Shown here piece after piece: positions 49,515-59,346 of a DNA stretch of 64,000 bases; positions within the stretch are counted from its first letter, which is position 1; every line of letters starts with the position of its first letter. The notes under the pieces are model-generated. The model was not told the DNA's origin, did no database searches, and saw nothing but the letters and a program-made list of their open reading frames with translations. A program made the translations under genes and the position numbers. The DNA comes from Cognatazoarcus halotolerans (GTDB taxonomy: Bacteria > Pseudomonadota > Gammaproteobacteria > Burkholderiales > Rhodocyclaceae): positions 62,001 through 126,000 of the forward strand of contig NZ_WUAF01000012.1 in assembly GCF_009800965.1 (NCBI RefSeq). The letters run 5' to 3'.

Positions 49515-49530
49515 TGAAAAAACCCGAAAA

Positions 49531-49586
49531 GTCGTCTTTCGACGACGTCTAGTTAGACACCCACCCCGGAACGTAGGTATTCCGGG
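49531..49586 (-). promoter_or_regulatory. Three-hairpin leader of rpsA
   Basis: In the minus-strand transcript three consecutive hairpins lie just upstream of the rpsA ATG: CCCGGAA/TTCCGGG (49580-49586 with 49565-49571), GTCTA/TAGAC (49547-49558, two-base loop) and GTCGTC/GACGAC with a GAAA tetraloop (49531-49546). The E. coli rpsA start region is also built of three hairpins without a strong Shine-Dalgarno and is the target of S1 autorepression. Confidence 0.6.
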
Positions 49587-49602
49587 ATGACGATATGGCG
49601 GA

Positions 49603-51534
49603 TCAACGTACCTGATCGAGTACGAAATCCACCGCTTGCCCGATCGACATGCCCGAGGTGTCGAGCAATACTGCATCCGGCGTTTTCTGCAGCGGCGCGA
49701 CCTGTCTGCCCGAATCTCGGGCGTCACGCTCACGCAAATCGCGCAGAAGACTGTCCATGTTAGCAGGCAACCCCTTTTCGATCAACTGCTTATAACGGCG
49801 CTCAGCACGCACTTCAGCTGTCGCGGTGAGGAATATCTTGACCGTTGCGTCGGGAAAGATGACCGACCCCATGTCACGCCCATCGGCGACAAGCCCGGGA
49901 CCTACGCGGTAGTTACGTTGACGTGTCACCAACGCGGCCCTCACTGCCGGTAGCGCAGCCACTTTCGAGGCACCGACCGAGCACTCTTCGCCGCGGATGA
50001 CATCACTTACGTCATCCTCACCAAGCAGGACACGTCCGTGCTCAAAGCTCGCGGGTAGCGTCACAGCAAGCCGGGCAATATCGGTCTCGGCATCAAGGGG
50101 AATACCAGCCCTCATTGCCGCAAGAGCAACGATGCGGTAAATCGACCCGCTATCCAGGTAGCGATAACCGAGCGCATCCGCGACTAACGCGGCGACGGTA
50201 CCCTTTCCGGATGCAGAAGGTCCATCGATTGCGATCACCGGCACAGGAGAGCAAACCGACGCAAAGGTATCGAAAAAACCCGGAAACGTCTTATTGACGC
50301 ATTTCGGATCGTTGATCCTGACTCCCTTCCCGCCAAGACTTATCAGCGCAAAGCACATAGCCATGCGGTGATCGTCATAGGTGTCGATCTCGGCGTACCG
50401 CAACGCGACAGGTGGCACGATTCGCAGGTAGTCCGCACCTTCCTCGACCTCGGCACCAACCTTCCTGAGCTCGGTTGCCATCGCAGATATCCGGTCCGTT
50501 TCCTTGACGCGCCAGCTGGCAATATTCGTCAGTCGGCACGGACCGTCGGCAAAGAGCGCGGTGATCGCAAGCGTCATCGCCGCATCCGGGATATGGTTGA
50601 GGTCCATGTCGAAGGCCTTCAAGCGCCCAACTTCCGGGGCGCGAGCCTCGATCCAGCTTTCTCCGGCTTCCACCTGGGCGCCGATCTGAGCCAAGGCCTC
50701 CGCGAAACGTACGTCACCCTGAATGCTGTCGGCACCTACGCCTTCCACGCGCACAGGCCCCCCACCGATCGCGCCTGCAGCGAGGAAATAGGACGCGCTT
50801 GACGCGTCGCCTTCGACGAAGATTCGACCCGGGCTGCAATAGCGCGCACCGCCTGGTATCACGAACCGTGCCCACCCGTCACGCTTTACCCGAACGCCGA
50901 AGCGCTCCATCAAGGCAAGGGTAATGGCGATGTATGGCTTCGAAATGAGTTCACCCACAACCTCGATCGCAGTTTCCTCACCGGTGAGTGGCAGCGCCAT
51001 GAGTAGAGCCGTCAGAAACTGACTCGACACGTCGCCGCGTATCTTCACGACGCCACCCGGACGAATTTCACCAGGATGGACTGCAAGTGGGGGGAAACCG
51101 CCGTTACCGAGATACTTTATACGTGCTCCGATCTGGGCGAGGCCATCGATCAGGTCGCCTATGGGGCGCTCGTGCATGCGGGGTACACCCGATAGCTCGT
51201 ATTCACCACCGGAAAGAGCAAGTGCGGCCGTGAGCGGCCGAAAGGCGGTGCCTGCATTTCCGAGGAAGAGCTTGGCGGACTTGACCGGAAATGCGCCGCC
51301 CACGCCATCGACAATATAGTGGTCGCTGCCTGCCTCCCGGGACCATTGCACGCCGAGCGCTGCCAGCGCTTCGAGCATCCGGTCTACATCATCGGAGCTG
51401 AGCAGGTCACGGATCTCGGTCCGCCCCTCGGCAAGCGCCGCAAGCAGCAGTGTCCTGTTCGAGATGCTCTTCGACCCCGGAAGACGGACGCATCCCCGTG
51501 CGCTCAGGGCCGGGGCAAGTTCAATGTATTCCAC
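49603..51534 (-). CDS. aroA-cmk: Fused EPSP synthase and cytidylate kinase
   Basis: One uninterrupted 643-residue frame. Residues 1 to about 424 are EPSP synthase: start [20 protein letters not shown], then [20 protein letters not shown], then [20 protein letters not shown] and [15 protein letters not shown]. Residues about 428-643 are cytidylate kinase: P-loop [20 protein letters not shown], then [16 protein letters not shown] and the lid region [20 protein letters not shown]. Separate aroA and cmk genes are the rule, so this is a fusion. It lies between tyrA and rpsA; separate cmk is next to rpsA in many bacteria, so the fusion preserves position. Confidence 0.95.
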   Translation of the reverse strand: MEYIELAPALSARGCVRLPGSKSISNRTLLLAALAEGRTEIRDLLSSDDVDRMLEALAALGVQWSREAGSDHYIVDGVGGAFPVKSAKLFLGNAGTAFRPLTAALALSGGEYELSGVPRMHERPIGDLIDGLAQIGARIKYLGNGGFPPLAVHPGEIRPGGVVKIRGDVSSQFLTALLMALPLTGEETAIEVVGELISKPYIAITLALMERFGVRVKRDGWARFVIPGGARYCSPGRIFVEGDASSASYFLAAGAIGGGPVRVEGVGADSIQGDVRFAEALAQIGAQVEAGESWIEARAPEVGRLKAFDMDLNHIPDAAMTLAITALFADGPCRLTNIASWRVKETDRISAMATELRKVGAEVEEGADYLRIVPPVALRYAEIDTYDDHRMAMCFALISLGGKGVRINDPKCVNKTFPGFFDTFASVCSPVPVIAIDGPSASGKGTVAALVADALGYRYLDSGSIYRIVALAAMRAGIPLDAETDIARLAVTLPASFEHGRVLLGEDDVSDVIRGEECSVGASKVAALPAVRAALVTRQRNYRVGPGLVADGRDMGSVIFPDATVKIFLTATAEVRAERRYKQLIEKGLPANMDSLLRDLRERDARDSGRQVAPLQKTPDAVLLDTSGMSIGQAVDFVLDQVR

Positions 51535-51543
51535 TTTTTCGAC

Positions 51544-52422
51544 TCAATTGTTGAGGTGTTTCTCGGCCCAAGCATTTCGCGCGTCGCGCGCTTCGCCGAA
51601 GATGCCTTCAAGCCCCGCCCCGTCTCCGGACATCAGGTATGCGCGCAGCAAGGCCAATTCCGCAAGATAGGCGTCAAGCTCCCCCAGCAATGCCTGCCTG
51701 TTAGCGACGCAGATGTCACGCCACATTTCCGGGTGACCTCCGGCAATACGGGTGAAGTCGCGAAAACCGCTCGCGGCGTAGCTGAAAAGCTGTTCGGCGT
51801 TGGCGCGCTGAGCCAGGTCATGAACAAGTCCAAAAGCAAGCAGGTGCGGCAGGTGGCTGACCGCCGCGAAGACACGATCATGCTCCTGGGGCGACATCTG
51901 ATAGAGGACCGCACCACAGGCCCCCCAAACGGCACGCACGCGCTCAATGGCAGCGGGATCATTTTCCGGCAGTGGCGTAACCACGACCTTTCGACCCTGA
52001 TATAGCGTCGAAAAAGCGGCGCCGACCCCGCTCTTTTCTGCGCCGGCGATGGGGTGCGACGGGACGACTCTCGCCAGGTTGGCATCGAGATGCCGATAGA
52101 CCGCCTCGATCACATCCCGTTTGGTACTGCCCGCGTCGGTAACCACCGTCTGCGGTTCAAGATGCGGCGCCATGGCTGCCATCACTGCATCCATCTGCCC
52201 AACAGGGGTTGCAACGAGCACGAAATCTGCGCCGGCAAGGGCTTCACTCCAGCCATCCGCGATTTCGTCGACCACCCCCGCGGAGCGGGCTGCCAGCAAG
52301 GACTCCGACGAACGCCCGATGCCGACTATGTGTTTCACGACACCGGCCTCGCGCAGGGCAAGCGCCACCGACCCTCCGATCAGTCCAACGCCGCAGATTA
52401 CGAGCTTCCCGATGGTCTCCAT
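51544..52422 (-). CDS. tyrA: Prephenate dehydrogenase
   Basis: Oxidative decarboxylation of prephenate to 4-hydroxyphenylpyruvate, the tyrosine branch. The 292-residue protein has the NAD-binding motif LVICGVGLIGGSVALALREA and the prephenate-site blocks VVPSHPIAGAEKSGVGAAFS and HDRVFAAVSHLPHLLAFGLV. There is no chorismate mutase domain, as expected since PheA carries one. It is separated from the aroA-cmk start by 9 nt, in the gyrA-serC-pheA-hisC-tyrA-aroA run. Confidence 0.95.
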   Translation of the reverse strand: METIGKLVICGVGLIGGSVALALREAGVVKHIVGIGRSSESLLAARSAGVVDEIADGWSEALAGADFVLVATPVGQMDAVMAAMAPHLEPQTVVTDAGSTKRDVIEAVYRHLDANLARVVPSHPIAGAEKSGVGAAFSTLYQGRKVVVTPLPENDPAAIERVRAVWGACGAVLYQMSPQEHDRVFAAVSHLPHLLAFGLVHDLAQRANAEQLFSYAASGFRDFTRIAGGHPEMWRDICVANRQALLGELDAYLAELALLRAYLMSGDGAGLEGIFGEARDARNAWAEKHLNN

Positions 52423-52445
52423 CTGATCAATTCAGGCACCGGACC

Positions 52446-53543
52446 TCAGGCCAGCGCCAACCTCAGCGCGTCGATGAAGCGGGCGTTCTCTGACTCGAGG
52501 CCAATCGAAACCCGTAGCCATTCGGGCATTCCATAGCCCGCGATTGGCCTCACGATGACGCCCTGCTCCAGCAATCGCCGGTTCACGCCGGCTGCATCGC
52601 CGACCTTGACCGTGACGAAATTTCCGGATGACGGGATCGTTTCCAGCCCCATTTCGTTCATCGCCGCCGCAATCCGAGCCATGCCGGCACGGTTCAACTC
52701 GGCACTGCGGATCAGAAAATCCTGATCATCCAGCGCCGCCGTCGCCGCCGCCAACGCAATGCTGCTCACGTTGAAGGGCTGGCGCACCCTGTTGAGCAGG
52801 TCGATCACCTCTGGATGCCCCAGCCCGTAGCCAACACGCAATCCCGCCAGACCATAGGCTTTCGAGAAAGTCCTGCACACCAACAGGTTCGGGAAACGGG
52901 CAAGCCACGCGACAGAATCGTATCGACGTGATTCGTCCAGGTATTCGGTGTAGGCCTCGTCGAGCACCACCAGGACGTCCGCGGGCACCCTCGCAAGAAA
53001 AGCCAGCAGTACCTCGCCGGCGATGAAAGTGCCTGTCGGGTTGTTTGGATTGGCAATGAAGACCACGCGCGTCGCCGGCGTTATCGCGGTAAGCATTGCG
53101 TCGAGATCATGGCCATAGTTTACTGCCGGCACCTGAACGCCCTTGGCACCGACCGATTGCGTCGCGAGCGGATACACCGCAAACGCGTACTGCGAGAATA
53201 CGGCATCCCGACCCGGCCCAAGCAACGCTCGCGCGACGAGATCAAGCACATCGTTCGAACCGTTCCCGAGCACCACTTGCGCGGCGCTCAAGGCAAATCG
53301 CCTCGACAGCGCCGCCTTGAGTTCAAATCCGTTACCGTCGGGATAACGAGCGATCTCGGTCATCGCCTCGGTTGCCGCTGCTCGAGCCAGTGCCCCCATC
53401 CCCAGCGGGTTCTCGTTAGAAGCCAGCTTCACGATGCCGGCCTCCTCCAGCCCCAACTCGCGAGCAAGTTCAGAAATCGGCTTGCCCGGCTGATAGGGTG
53501 AAATTGCGCGGACATAATCCGGCGCGTTTGCAGCAACGCTCAT
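52446..53543 (-). CDS. hisC: Histidinol-phosphate aminotransferase
   Basis: PLP aminotransferase for histidine synthesis, probably also able to transaminate aromatic precursors, which would explain its place among aromatic genes. The 365-residue protein has ISPYQPGKPISELARELGLE, KLASNENPLGMGALARAA, and the PLP-Lys motif TFSKAYGLAGLRVGYG. It lies between pheA and tyrA. In the pseudomonad and betaproteobacterial supraoperon this gene is the second HisC-type copy, an inference here. Confidence 0.94.
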   Translation of the reverse strand: MSVAANAPDYVRAISPYQPGKPISELARELGLEEAGIVKLASNENPLGMGALARAAATEAMTEIARYPDGNGFELKAALSRRFALSAAQVVLGNGSNDVLDLVARALLGPGRDAVFSQYAFAVYPLATQSVGAKGVQVPAVNYGHDLDAMLTAITPATRVVFIANPNNPTGTFIAGEVLLAFLARVPADVLVVLDEAYTEYLDESRRYDSVAWLARFPNLLVCRTFSKAYGLAGLRVGYGLGHPEVIDLLNRVRQPFNVSSIALAAATAALDDQDFLIRSAELNRAGMARIAAAMNEMGLETIPSSGNFVTVKVGDAAGVNRRLLEQGVIVRPIAGYGMPEWLRVSIGLESENARFIDALRLALA

Positions 53544-53565
53544 GCGCTGTCTCCAGAATTCGTTC

Positions 53566-54639
53566 TCAAAGGGCGGCTACCGGATACGACCCGAGCACTT
53601 TTACGAACGCCGCCTTCTCGTTCAGAGCCTTCAGCGCCGCGGCAACCTGATCGTCGCTTTGATGACCCGTCATGTCTACGAAGAATACGTACTCCCACAA
53701 TCCACCTCGCGCAGGCCGGGACTGCAGCTTGGTCATGTCGACGCCATAGCGTGCGATGGGTTCGAGCAGTTCATGCATCGCACCTGGCCGGTTTGGGGCA
53801 GAGAACACCACGGAGGTTTTGTCCCTGCCACTCGGGCCGGTTTCGTGACGCGAGATCACAAGGAAGCGTGTGCTGTTGTTGGGATCGTCTTCGACGTTCG
53901 CGGCGAGCACCTTCAGGCCGTATAGCTCGGCAGCCGCCTCCCCCGCAATGGCACAGGACTCGCCATCTTCTGCGGCAAGCCTTGCCGCCTCCGCGTTGCT
54001 CGCCACCGGGACGCGGGGCACGTGCGCGAGATTGCGGTTCAGCCATTCATGGCATTGCGCCAATGACTGTGAATGCGAATAAAGTCGCTTGGCAGCGCCG
54101 ATACCGTCCGCCTTCGAGAGGAGGTGTTGATGAATCCGGAGCTTGACCTCACCGCAGATCTTTAGCGGATTGGCGAGCAACAGATCCAGCGTGCCGCCAA
54201 CCGCACCTTCGGTTGAGTTCTCCACCGGCACGACACCATAGTCGAGATTGCCGGACTCTACTGCGCGGAATACCTCATCGATGGTCGGCATCGGCACGAA
54301 TGACGGTGCACCACCAAAATGCTTGCGCGAAGCGCTTTCCGAAAACGTCCCTGCAGGCCCGAGGTAGCCGACCTTGAGCGGTCTTTCGAGTGCCAAGCAA
54401 TGCGACATGATCTCGCGAAAGATCCGCTGCACTGCCGAATCCGGCAAAGGACCGGGGTTGAGTTCGGCCAGCCGGCGAAGAACCTGCGCTTCCCGCTCCG
54501 GCCGGTAGATGCTGCCCTGCTTGATCTCGCCGACCCGCTGAGCGCACTTCGCCCGCTGCGAGAGGCGATCGAGAATTTCCTCATCGAGCCGATCGATGCT
54601 GCTACGCAGGCTCAGCAGCTCGTCGCGTTCGTCACTCAT
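53566..54639 (-). CDS. pheA: Chorismate mutase / prephenate dehydratase (P-protein)
   Basis: A bifunctional 357-residue enzyme to phenylpyruvate. Residues 1-90 are an AroQ-type chorismate mutase (LRSSIDRLDEEILDRLSQRA, then AKCAQRVGEIKQGSIYRPER). The prephenate dehydratase domain follows (VGYLGPAGTFSESASRKHFG ... VVPVENSTEGAVGGTLDLLL), then a C-terminal ACT domain that binds Phe (KTSVVFSAPNRPGAMHELLE and the ESRP-like LQSRPARGGLWEYVFFVD). The ATG at 54637-54639 has GGAGA 4 nt upstream, so I prefer it over a start 11 codons earlier. Confidence 0.97.
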   Translation of the reverse strand: MSDERDELLSLRSSIDRLDEEILDRLSQRAKCAQRVGEIKQGSIYRPEREAQVLRRLAELNPGPLPDSAVQRIFREIMSHCLALERPLKVGYLGPAGTFSESASRKHFGGAPSFVPMPTIDEVFRAVESGNLDYGVVPVENSTEGAVGGTLDLLLANPLKICGEVKLRIHQHLLSKADGIGAAKRLYSHSQSLAQCHEWLNRNLAHVPRVPVASNAEAARLAAEDGESCAIAGEAAAELYGLKVLAANVEDDPNNSTRFLVISRHETGPSGRDKTSVVFSAPNRPGAMHELLEPIARYGVDMTKLQSRPARGGLWEYVFFVDMTGHQSDDQVAAALKALNEKAAFVKVLGSYPVAAL

Positions 54640-54652
54640 GCCGTCTCCACTC

Positions 54653-55750
54653 TTAGCTCTTGTGTTGCGCAAAATCGCGCATGTAATTCACCAGCGCCTC
54701 GACACCTTCGATCGGCATCGCATTGTAGATGGATGCCCTCATGCCACCGACCGACTTGTGCCCTTTCAACTGCACCAGCCCCGCTTCACGCGCCCCTGCA
54801 AGAAACGCCTCATTGCGCGACTCGTCCGCCAGGAAAAAAGGGACGTTCATGCGCGAGCGGCAGGCCGGATCCACTCGATTCTCGTAGAAATCGCAGTCGT
54901 CGAGAAAATCGTACAACAGGGCCGCCTTCGCGATATTGCGACGCTCGATCTCCGCCACGCCACCAAGAGCCTTCAACCACTTGAAAACGAGGCCGGCGAC
55001 GTAGATCGAGTAGGTCGGCGGTGTGTTGTACATCGACCCATTCTCTGCGACCAGACGATAATCGAAGGCGGAGGGACAATCAGGATGGGCGTGCCCGATG
55101 AGATCATCACGGACGATCACGATCGTAAGCCCCGCGGGGCCTATGTTCTTTTGCGCACCACCAAACAGTAGGCCGTACTTGGAAAAGTCGACCGGCCTGG
55201 AAAGTATGTGAGAGGACACATCCGCGACCACGGGCACTTCCGGGCGCCCGAGCGCGGCCATGTCCGGATCGAAGGGATACTCGACCCCGCCGATGGTTTC
55301 GTTGGTACATACAAACAGATAGGCGGGATCTTCGGACACTCGCCACGACGACATCGGCGGCACCGTCGTAAAGCCTGACCCTTCCGCCGTCGCCGCCACG
55401 CCTGCAGTGCAGAAACGTCCGGCCTCCTTGTGCGACTTCACGGCCCACGATCCAGTAAGCACATAGTCGGCACTGCGTCGCTCACCGAGGAGGTTGAGCG
55501 GAATGATCGCGTTTTCGGCAATCGCGCCGCCCTGCATGAAGAGAATGCGGAAATTCGGCGGAACCCCAAGCAACTTACGCAGATCGGCTTCAGCCTCTTC
55601 ATAGATTGAGGTGAACTCCTTGCCGCGATGACTCATTTCCATCACGCCCATGCCCGAGCCATGCCAATCCAGCATTTCCTCCGCGGCCTGCTTCAGCACG
55701 GCCTCGGGCAGGACCGCAGGCCCCGCGCTGAAGTTGAAAACACGACTCAT
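54653..55750 (-). CDS. serC: Phosphoserine aminotransferase
   Basis: PLP enzyme of serine and pyridoxine synthesis. The 365-residue protein starts [20 protein letters not shown], the family signature, and has the PLP Lys in the [17 protein letters not shown] motif. It overlaps the gyrA stop by 4 nt (ATGA), so translation is likely coupled to gyrA. gyrA-serC-pheA-hisC-tyrA is the known aromatic supraoperon order. Confidence 0.97.
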   Translation of the reverse strand: MSRVFNFSAGPAVLPEAVLKQAAEEMLDWHGSGMGVMEMSHRGKEFTSIYEEAEADLRKLLGVPPNFRILFMQGGAIAENAIIPLNLLGERRSADYVLTGSWAVKSHKEAGRFCTAGVAATAEGSGFTTVPPMSSWRVSEDPAYLFVCTNETIGGVEYPFDPDMAALGRPEVPVVADVSSHILSRPVDFSKYGLLFGGAQKNIGPAGLTIVIVRDDLIGHAHPDCPSAFDYRLVAENGSMYNTPPTYSIYVAGLVFKWLKALGGVAEIERRNIAKAALLYDFLDDCDFYENRVDPACRSRMNVPFFLADESRNEAFLAGAREAGLVQLKGHKSVGGMRASIYNAMPIEGVEALVNYMRDFAQHKS

Positions 55751-58377
55751 TCCTTCGCCCCATCATCGTTCGTACCGCTGCCTTCCGGATCGCTTGCCTC
55801 GGTTGCCGCAGTCTCGCCGCCTTCGACATCCGCATAGGCATCCTCGTCCGACTCGGCGACCTTTTCAACACCCGCAAGGAAGGTGCCTTCATCCAGAGAA
55901 ATGAGCGTCACACCCTGAGTCGAACGCCCCATTTCGCGAATGCTCGTGACCTTGGTGCGAATCAGCACACCACCGGTCGAAATCAGCATGATCTCGCCGG
56001 CGGGTTCGACCAGGACCGCCGCAACCAGCTTGCCATTGCGCTCCGACGTCTGGATGGCGATCATGCCTTTTGTGCCGCGGCCGTGGCGTGTGTATTCCGC
56101 CACTGGCGTGCGCTTGCCATAGCCATTTTCGGTTGCGGTCAGCACCGACTGCTCTTCATCGCTGGCGACCAGCATGGCGATCACCAGTTGCCCGTCTTCG
56201 AGGGTCATGCCTCGCACGCCACGGGCCTCGCGGCCCATCGGCCGGACGTCGCCTTCACCGAAGCGAACCGCCTTGCCGGCATCGGAGAACAACATGACGT
56301 CACTCTCGCCGTCAGTAATGGCAACACCGATGAGGTGATCACCGTCGTCCAGGTTGACCGCGATGATCCCGGCTTTGCGCGGATTCGAGAAGGCCGTCAG
56401 GGCGGTCTTTTTAACGGTGCCCATGGAGGTTGCCATGAACACGAAGTGGTCCTCATCGAACTCCTTGACTGGCAGAACCGCTGTGATCTTTTCGCCCTCG
56501 ACAAGCGGAAACAGGTTCACGATCGGCTTGCCGCGCGAATTGCGCGTACCCTCGGGCACCTCATAAACCTTCAGCCAGTACGCGCGGCCGCGATTCGAGA
56601 AGCACAGGATGGTGTCATGCGTATTGGCCACGAACAGACGATCGATGAAATCCTCGTCCTTCATCGAAGTGGCCTGCTTGCCGCGCCCCCCCCTGCGCTG
56701 CGCGCGATAGTCCGCGAGGGGCTGACGCTTGAAGTAGCCTGCGTGCGACAGCGTCACCACCATGTCTTCCGGGGCAATCAGATCCTCGATGTTTATCTCG
56801 GCCGTATTCATCACCACTTCGGAACGGCGCGGGTCACCGAACTGGTTCCTGATCGCGGTCAGCTCCTCCGAGATGATCGAAGTGATGCGCTCGGGACGGG
56901 CAAGAATGTCGAGCAGATCGGTAATCAGATCCATGACCTCGCGGTACTCACCGACGATCTTGTCCTGTTCGAGCCCCGTCAGCCGCTGCAGGCGCAGCTC
57001 GAGGATGGCCTGGGCCTGGACATCGGAAAGCCTGTACCCCTGATCCGAAAGACCGAACTCGGGCAGTAACCCATCAGGTCGGTAGCTGTCGGCCATCGCC
57101 CGCGAGAGCATTTCCTCTACCAGCGGGGAGCGCCAGACACGATCCATCAGCTCGCGCTTTGCCTCGGGCGGCGTTGGCGCCGCCTTGATCAAGGCAATGA
57201 TCTCGTCGACATTCGACAATGCGACGGCAAGACCTTCCAGGACATGGCCCCGCTCACGAGCCTTGCGCAATTCGAAGACAGTGCGGCGGGTAATGACCTC
57301 GCGCCGATGCGACAGGAAGCAATCCAGCATCTGCTTGAGGTTGAGCAGGCGTGGCCGGCCATCGACCAGCGCCACCATGTTCATCCCGAAGGTGTCCTGC
57401 ATCTGGGTCTGCTTGAACAGGTTGTTCAGCACAACCTCGGCCACTTCACCCCGCTTGAGCTCGATCACGACCCGCATGCCCGACTTGTCGGACTCGTCAC
57501 GAATCTCGCTGATGCCCTCTATCCGCTTGTCGTTGACCAACTCTGCGATCTTCTCGAGCAGCGTCTTCTTGTTAACCTGGTATGGCAGCTCGTCGACGAT
57601 GATCGCCTGTCGGTCGCCCTTGCCGATGTCTTCGAAGTGCGTGCGAGCCCGCATGACCACGCGCCCTCTGCCTGTCCGGTAGCCCTCGTGCACGCCATGC
57701 AGGCCATAGATCATCGCAGCCGTCGGAAAATCCGGCGCCTTGATGATGCGGATCAGATCCTCGATGTCCATCTGCGGATCGGCCAGCAAGGCAAGACATG
57801 CCTCGACCACCTCGGAAAGGTTGTGCGGCGGAATGTTGGTGGCCATGCCGACGGCAATGCCGCCCGAACCGTTGATCAGCAGGTTCGGGAGCCGGGTCGG
57901 CAACACCAGCGGCTCCTTTTCCGAGCCGTCGTAGTTCGGGCCGAAATCGACCGTCTCCTTTTCGATATCGGCCAGCAGCTCATGGCCGATCCGCGCCATG
58001 CGAATCTCGGTGTAACGCATCGCCGCCGCGTTATCACCATCAACTGAACCGAAGTTGCCCTGTCCATCGACCAGCATGTATCGCAGCGAGAAATCCTGCG
58101 CCATGCGCACGATCGTGTCGTAAACCGATTGATCGCCGTGCGGATGGTATTTACCGATGACGTCACCGACGATGCGTGCCGACTTCTTGTAAGCCCTGTT
58201 CCAGTCGTTCGAAAGCTCGTGCATCGCATACAGCACGCGACGGTGCACCGGCTTCAGTCCATCCCGTGCGTCAGGCAAAGCGCGCCCCACGATCACGCTC
58301 ATTGCGTAGTCGAGATAGGAGTGGCGCATCTCCTCCTCGAGACTGATTGGCAGGGTCTCTTTGGCGAACTGTGTCAT
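55747..58377 (-). CDS. gyrA: DNA gyrase subunit A
   Basis: The 876-residue strand-passage subunit of type II topoisomerase. It starts [20 protein letters not shown]. The catalytic Tyr lies in [20 protein letters not shown]. The C-terminal pinwheel has the GyrA box ([20 protein letters not shown]). In the quinolone-determining region the E. coli positions 83 and 84 are Gln and Ser (GDQSVYD), with Asp at 87. The ATG at 58375-58377 is chosen; a longer frame adds a basic unrelated N-terminus. A candidate extended -10 lies about 42 nt upstream. The C-terminus is Glu/Asp/Gly-rich. Confidence 0.97.
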   Translation of the reverse strand: MTQFAKETLPISLEEEMRHSYLDYAMSVIVGRALPDARDGLKPVHRRVLYAMHELSNDWNRAYKKSARIVGDVIGKYHPHGDQSVYDTIVRMAQDFSLRYMLVDGQGNFGSVDGDNAAAMRYTEIRMARIGHELLADIEKETVDFGPNYDGSEKEPLVLPTRLPNLLINGSGGIAVGMATNIPPHNLSEVVEACLALLADPQMDIEDLIRIIKAPDFPTAAMIYGLHGVHEGYRTGRGRVVMRARTHFEDIGKGDRQAIIVDELPYQVNKKTLLEKIAELVNDKRIEGISEIRDESDKSGMRVVIELKRGEVAEVVLNNLFKQTQMQDTFGMNMVALVDGRPRLLNLKQMLDCFLSHRREVITRRTVFELRKARERGHVLEGLAVALSNVDEIIALIKAAPTPPEAKRELMDRVWRSPLVEEMLSRAMADSYRPDGLLPEFGLSDQGYRLSDVQAQAILELRLQRLTGLEQDKIVGEYREVMDLITDLLDILARPERITSIISEELTAIRNQFGDPRRSEVVMNTAEINIEDLIAPEDMVVTLSHAGYFKRQPLADYRAQRRGGRGKQATSMKDEDFIDRLFVANTHDTILCFSNRGRAYWLKVYEVPEGTRNSRGKPIVNLFPLVEGEKITAVLPVKEFDEDHFVFMATSMGTVKKTALTAFSNPRKAGIIAVNLDDGDHLIGVAITDGESDVMLFSDAGKAVRFGEGDVRPMGREARGVRGMTLEDGQLVIAMLVASDEEQSVLTATENGYGKRTPVAEYTRHGRGTKGMIAIQTSERNGKLVAAVLVEPAGEIMLISTGGVLIRTKVTSIREMGRSTQGVTLISLDEGTFLAGVEKVAESDEDAYADVEGGETAATEASDPEGSGTNDDGAKE

Positions 58378-58418
58378 GGAGATCTTCGAAGCGGCGAGCT
58401 CAAAATGAAAAACACGCG

Positions 58419-58427
58419 ATTTTAGCA
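58419..58427 (-). promoter_or_regulatory. Candidate extended -10 of gyrA
   Basis: TGC-TAAAAT on the minus strand, 42 nt before the gyrA ATG. Five of six bases match the -10 consensus and a TGN element precedes it. No convincing -35 was seen at the usual spacing. Confidence 0.35.
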
Positions 58428-58532
58428 TGCGCGGCCGGCCCACCCTCCCTGCAACGCTCTGTACATTCGATGTTGCGCCAGACGTCCTGCGCTTGAATCC
58501 CCGCACCAATCAAGCAGCGGGCATCACTCGTC

Positions 58533-59277
58533 ATGCGACACACTCCGCCAACGAGGAATCGATCCGTGATCGCCAAACGACTGGCCCGGTCTGCCATCAT
58601 GGCGGGCGCCGCCTTTGCTCTTTCTGCAGTCGAGGCGGATGTGGTTGTCGACGGAAAAGACGACACGCCCTATGTCGTCGATGGTCGCAACGTCGTGGCA
58701 ATAAGTGGAGCCGACCTATGCTGGCGCACCGGCGACTGGTTTCCGGCTGCGGCCGCCTCGGCAATGGCCGGACAACACGCGGCCGGCTGCGCCTGCGACG
58801 GTGACATCGCACCCAAGGACAAGTGCGTAGCGCCGATGACCGCGACCACGGTAACGAAACCCGCCTCCGAACCCCCGCCCACCGCCACTTCACCCAAGAC
58901 AATCAGACCGTCGTCCAAGGCACCGTCCGATTTGAACAAGCCATGCTCAAGACCGATGGCAACACCGCCATCGACCGGGAAATCCTTGCCAGGCTGCCGG
59001 AATTCGGGGCGATCCGCATGATCACCGTTTCCGGGTACGCAGACCGCACGGGTTCGCCCCCCCATAACCAACAGTTCTCCGAAAGGCGGGCGGATGCAGT
59101 GAAGAACTATCTTGTGTCGAAGGGTATCAATGCCGACCGGGTCGAAACCTTCGGCTATGGGAACACGCAGCCTGTTTGGGGGTGAATTGCCCGGACAGCC
59201 TGTCCCGCAAGGACTTGATCGGGTGTCTTGCACTAGACCGCCGGGTTGTCGTGGAAACAAAGGGCACGGCAAAATAG
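58533..59277 (+). pseudogene. Frameshifted OmpA-family paralogue
   Basis: A second copy of the OmpA-like gene at 60751. The first frame gives a signal sequence and the shared block DVVVDGKDDTPYVVDGRNVV then ISGADLCWRTGDW and CACDGDIAPKDKCVAP. Near 58868-58890 it shifts by -1 into a frame giving VRFEQAMLKTDG and the OmpA core (ISVSGYADRTGSPP-like, NQQFSERRADAVKNYLVSKG), which stops at 59183-59185. A third frame then gives SRKDLIGCLALDRRVVVETK, matching the C-terminus of the intact copy, and ends at TAG 59275-59277. Both breaks fall at homopolymers (CCCCC near 58871 and GGGGG near 59178) and each looks like one lost base. Either a real pseudogene or base-calling error. Confidence 0.85.
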
Positions 59278-59346
59278 GACGCTGAAGCCCCGATTCCGAA
59301 CCCCGCCGGATGCGGCAGTTCCTCATCCTTAAAGCGAGACCGACCG

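Noticed and set aside
58670-59326. 218-codon minus-strand ORF between gyrA and the amidohydrolase gene
   Set aside because: It is antisense to the broken OmpA paralogue, whose protein similarity in three frames is clear.
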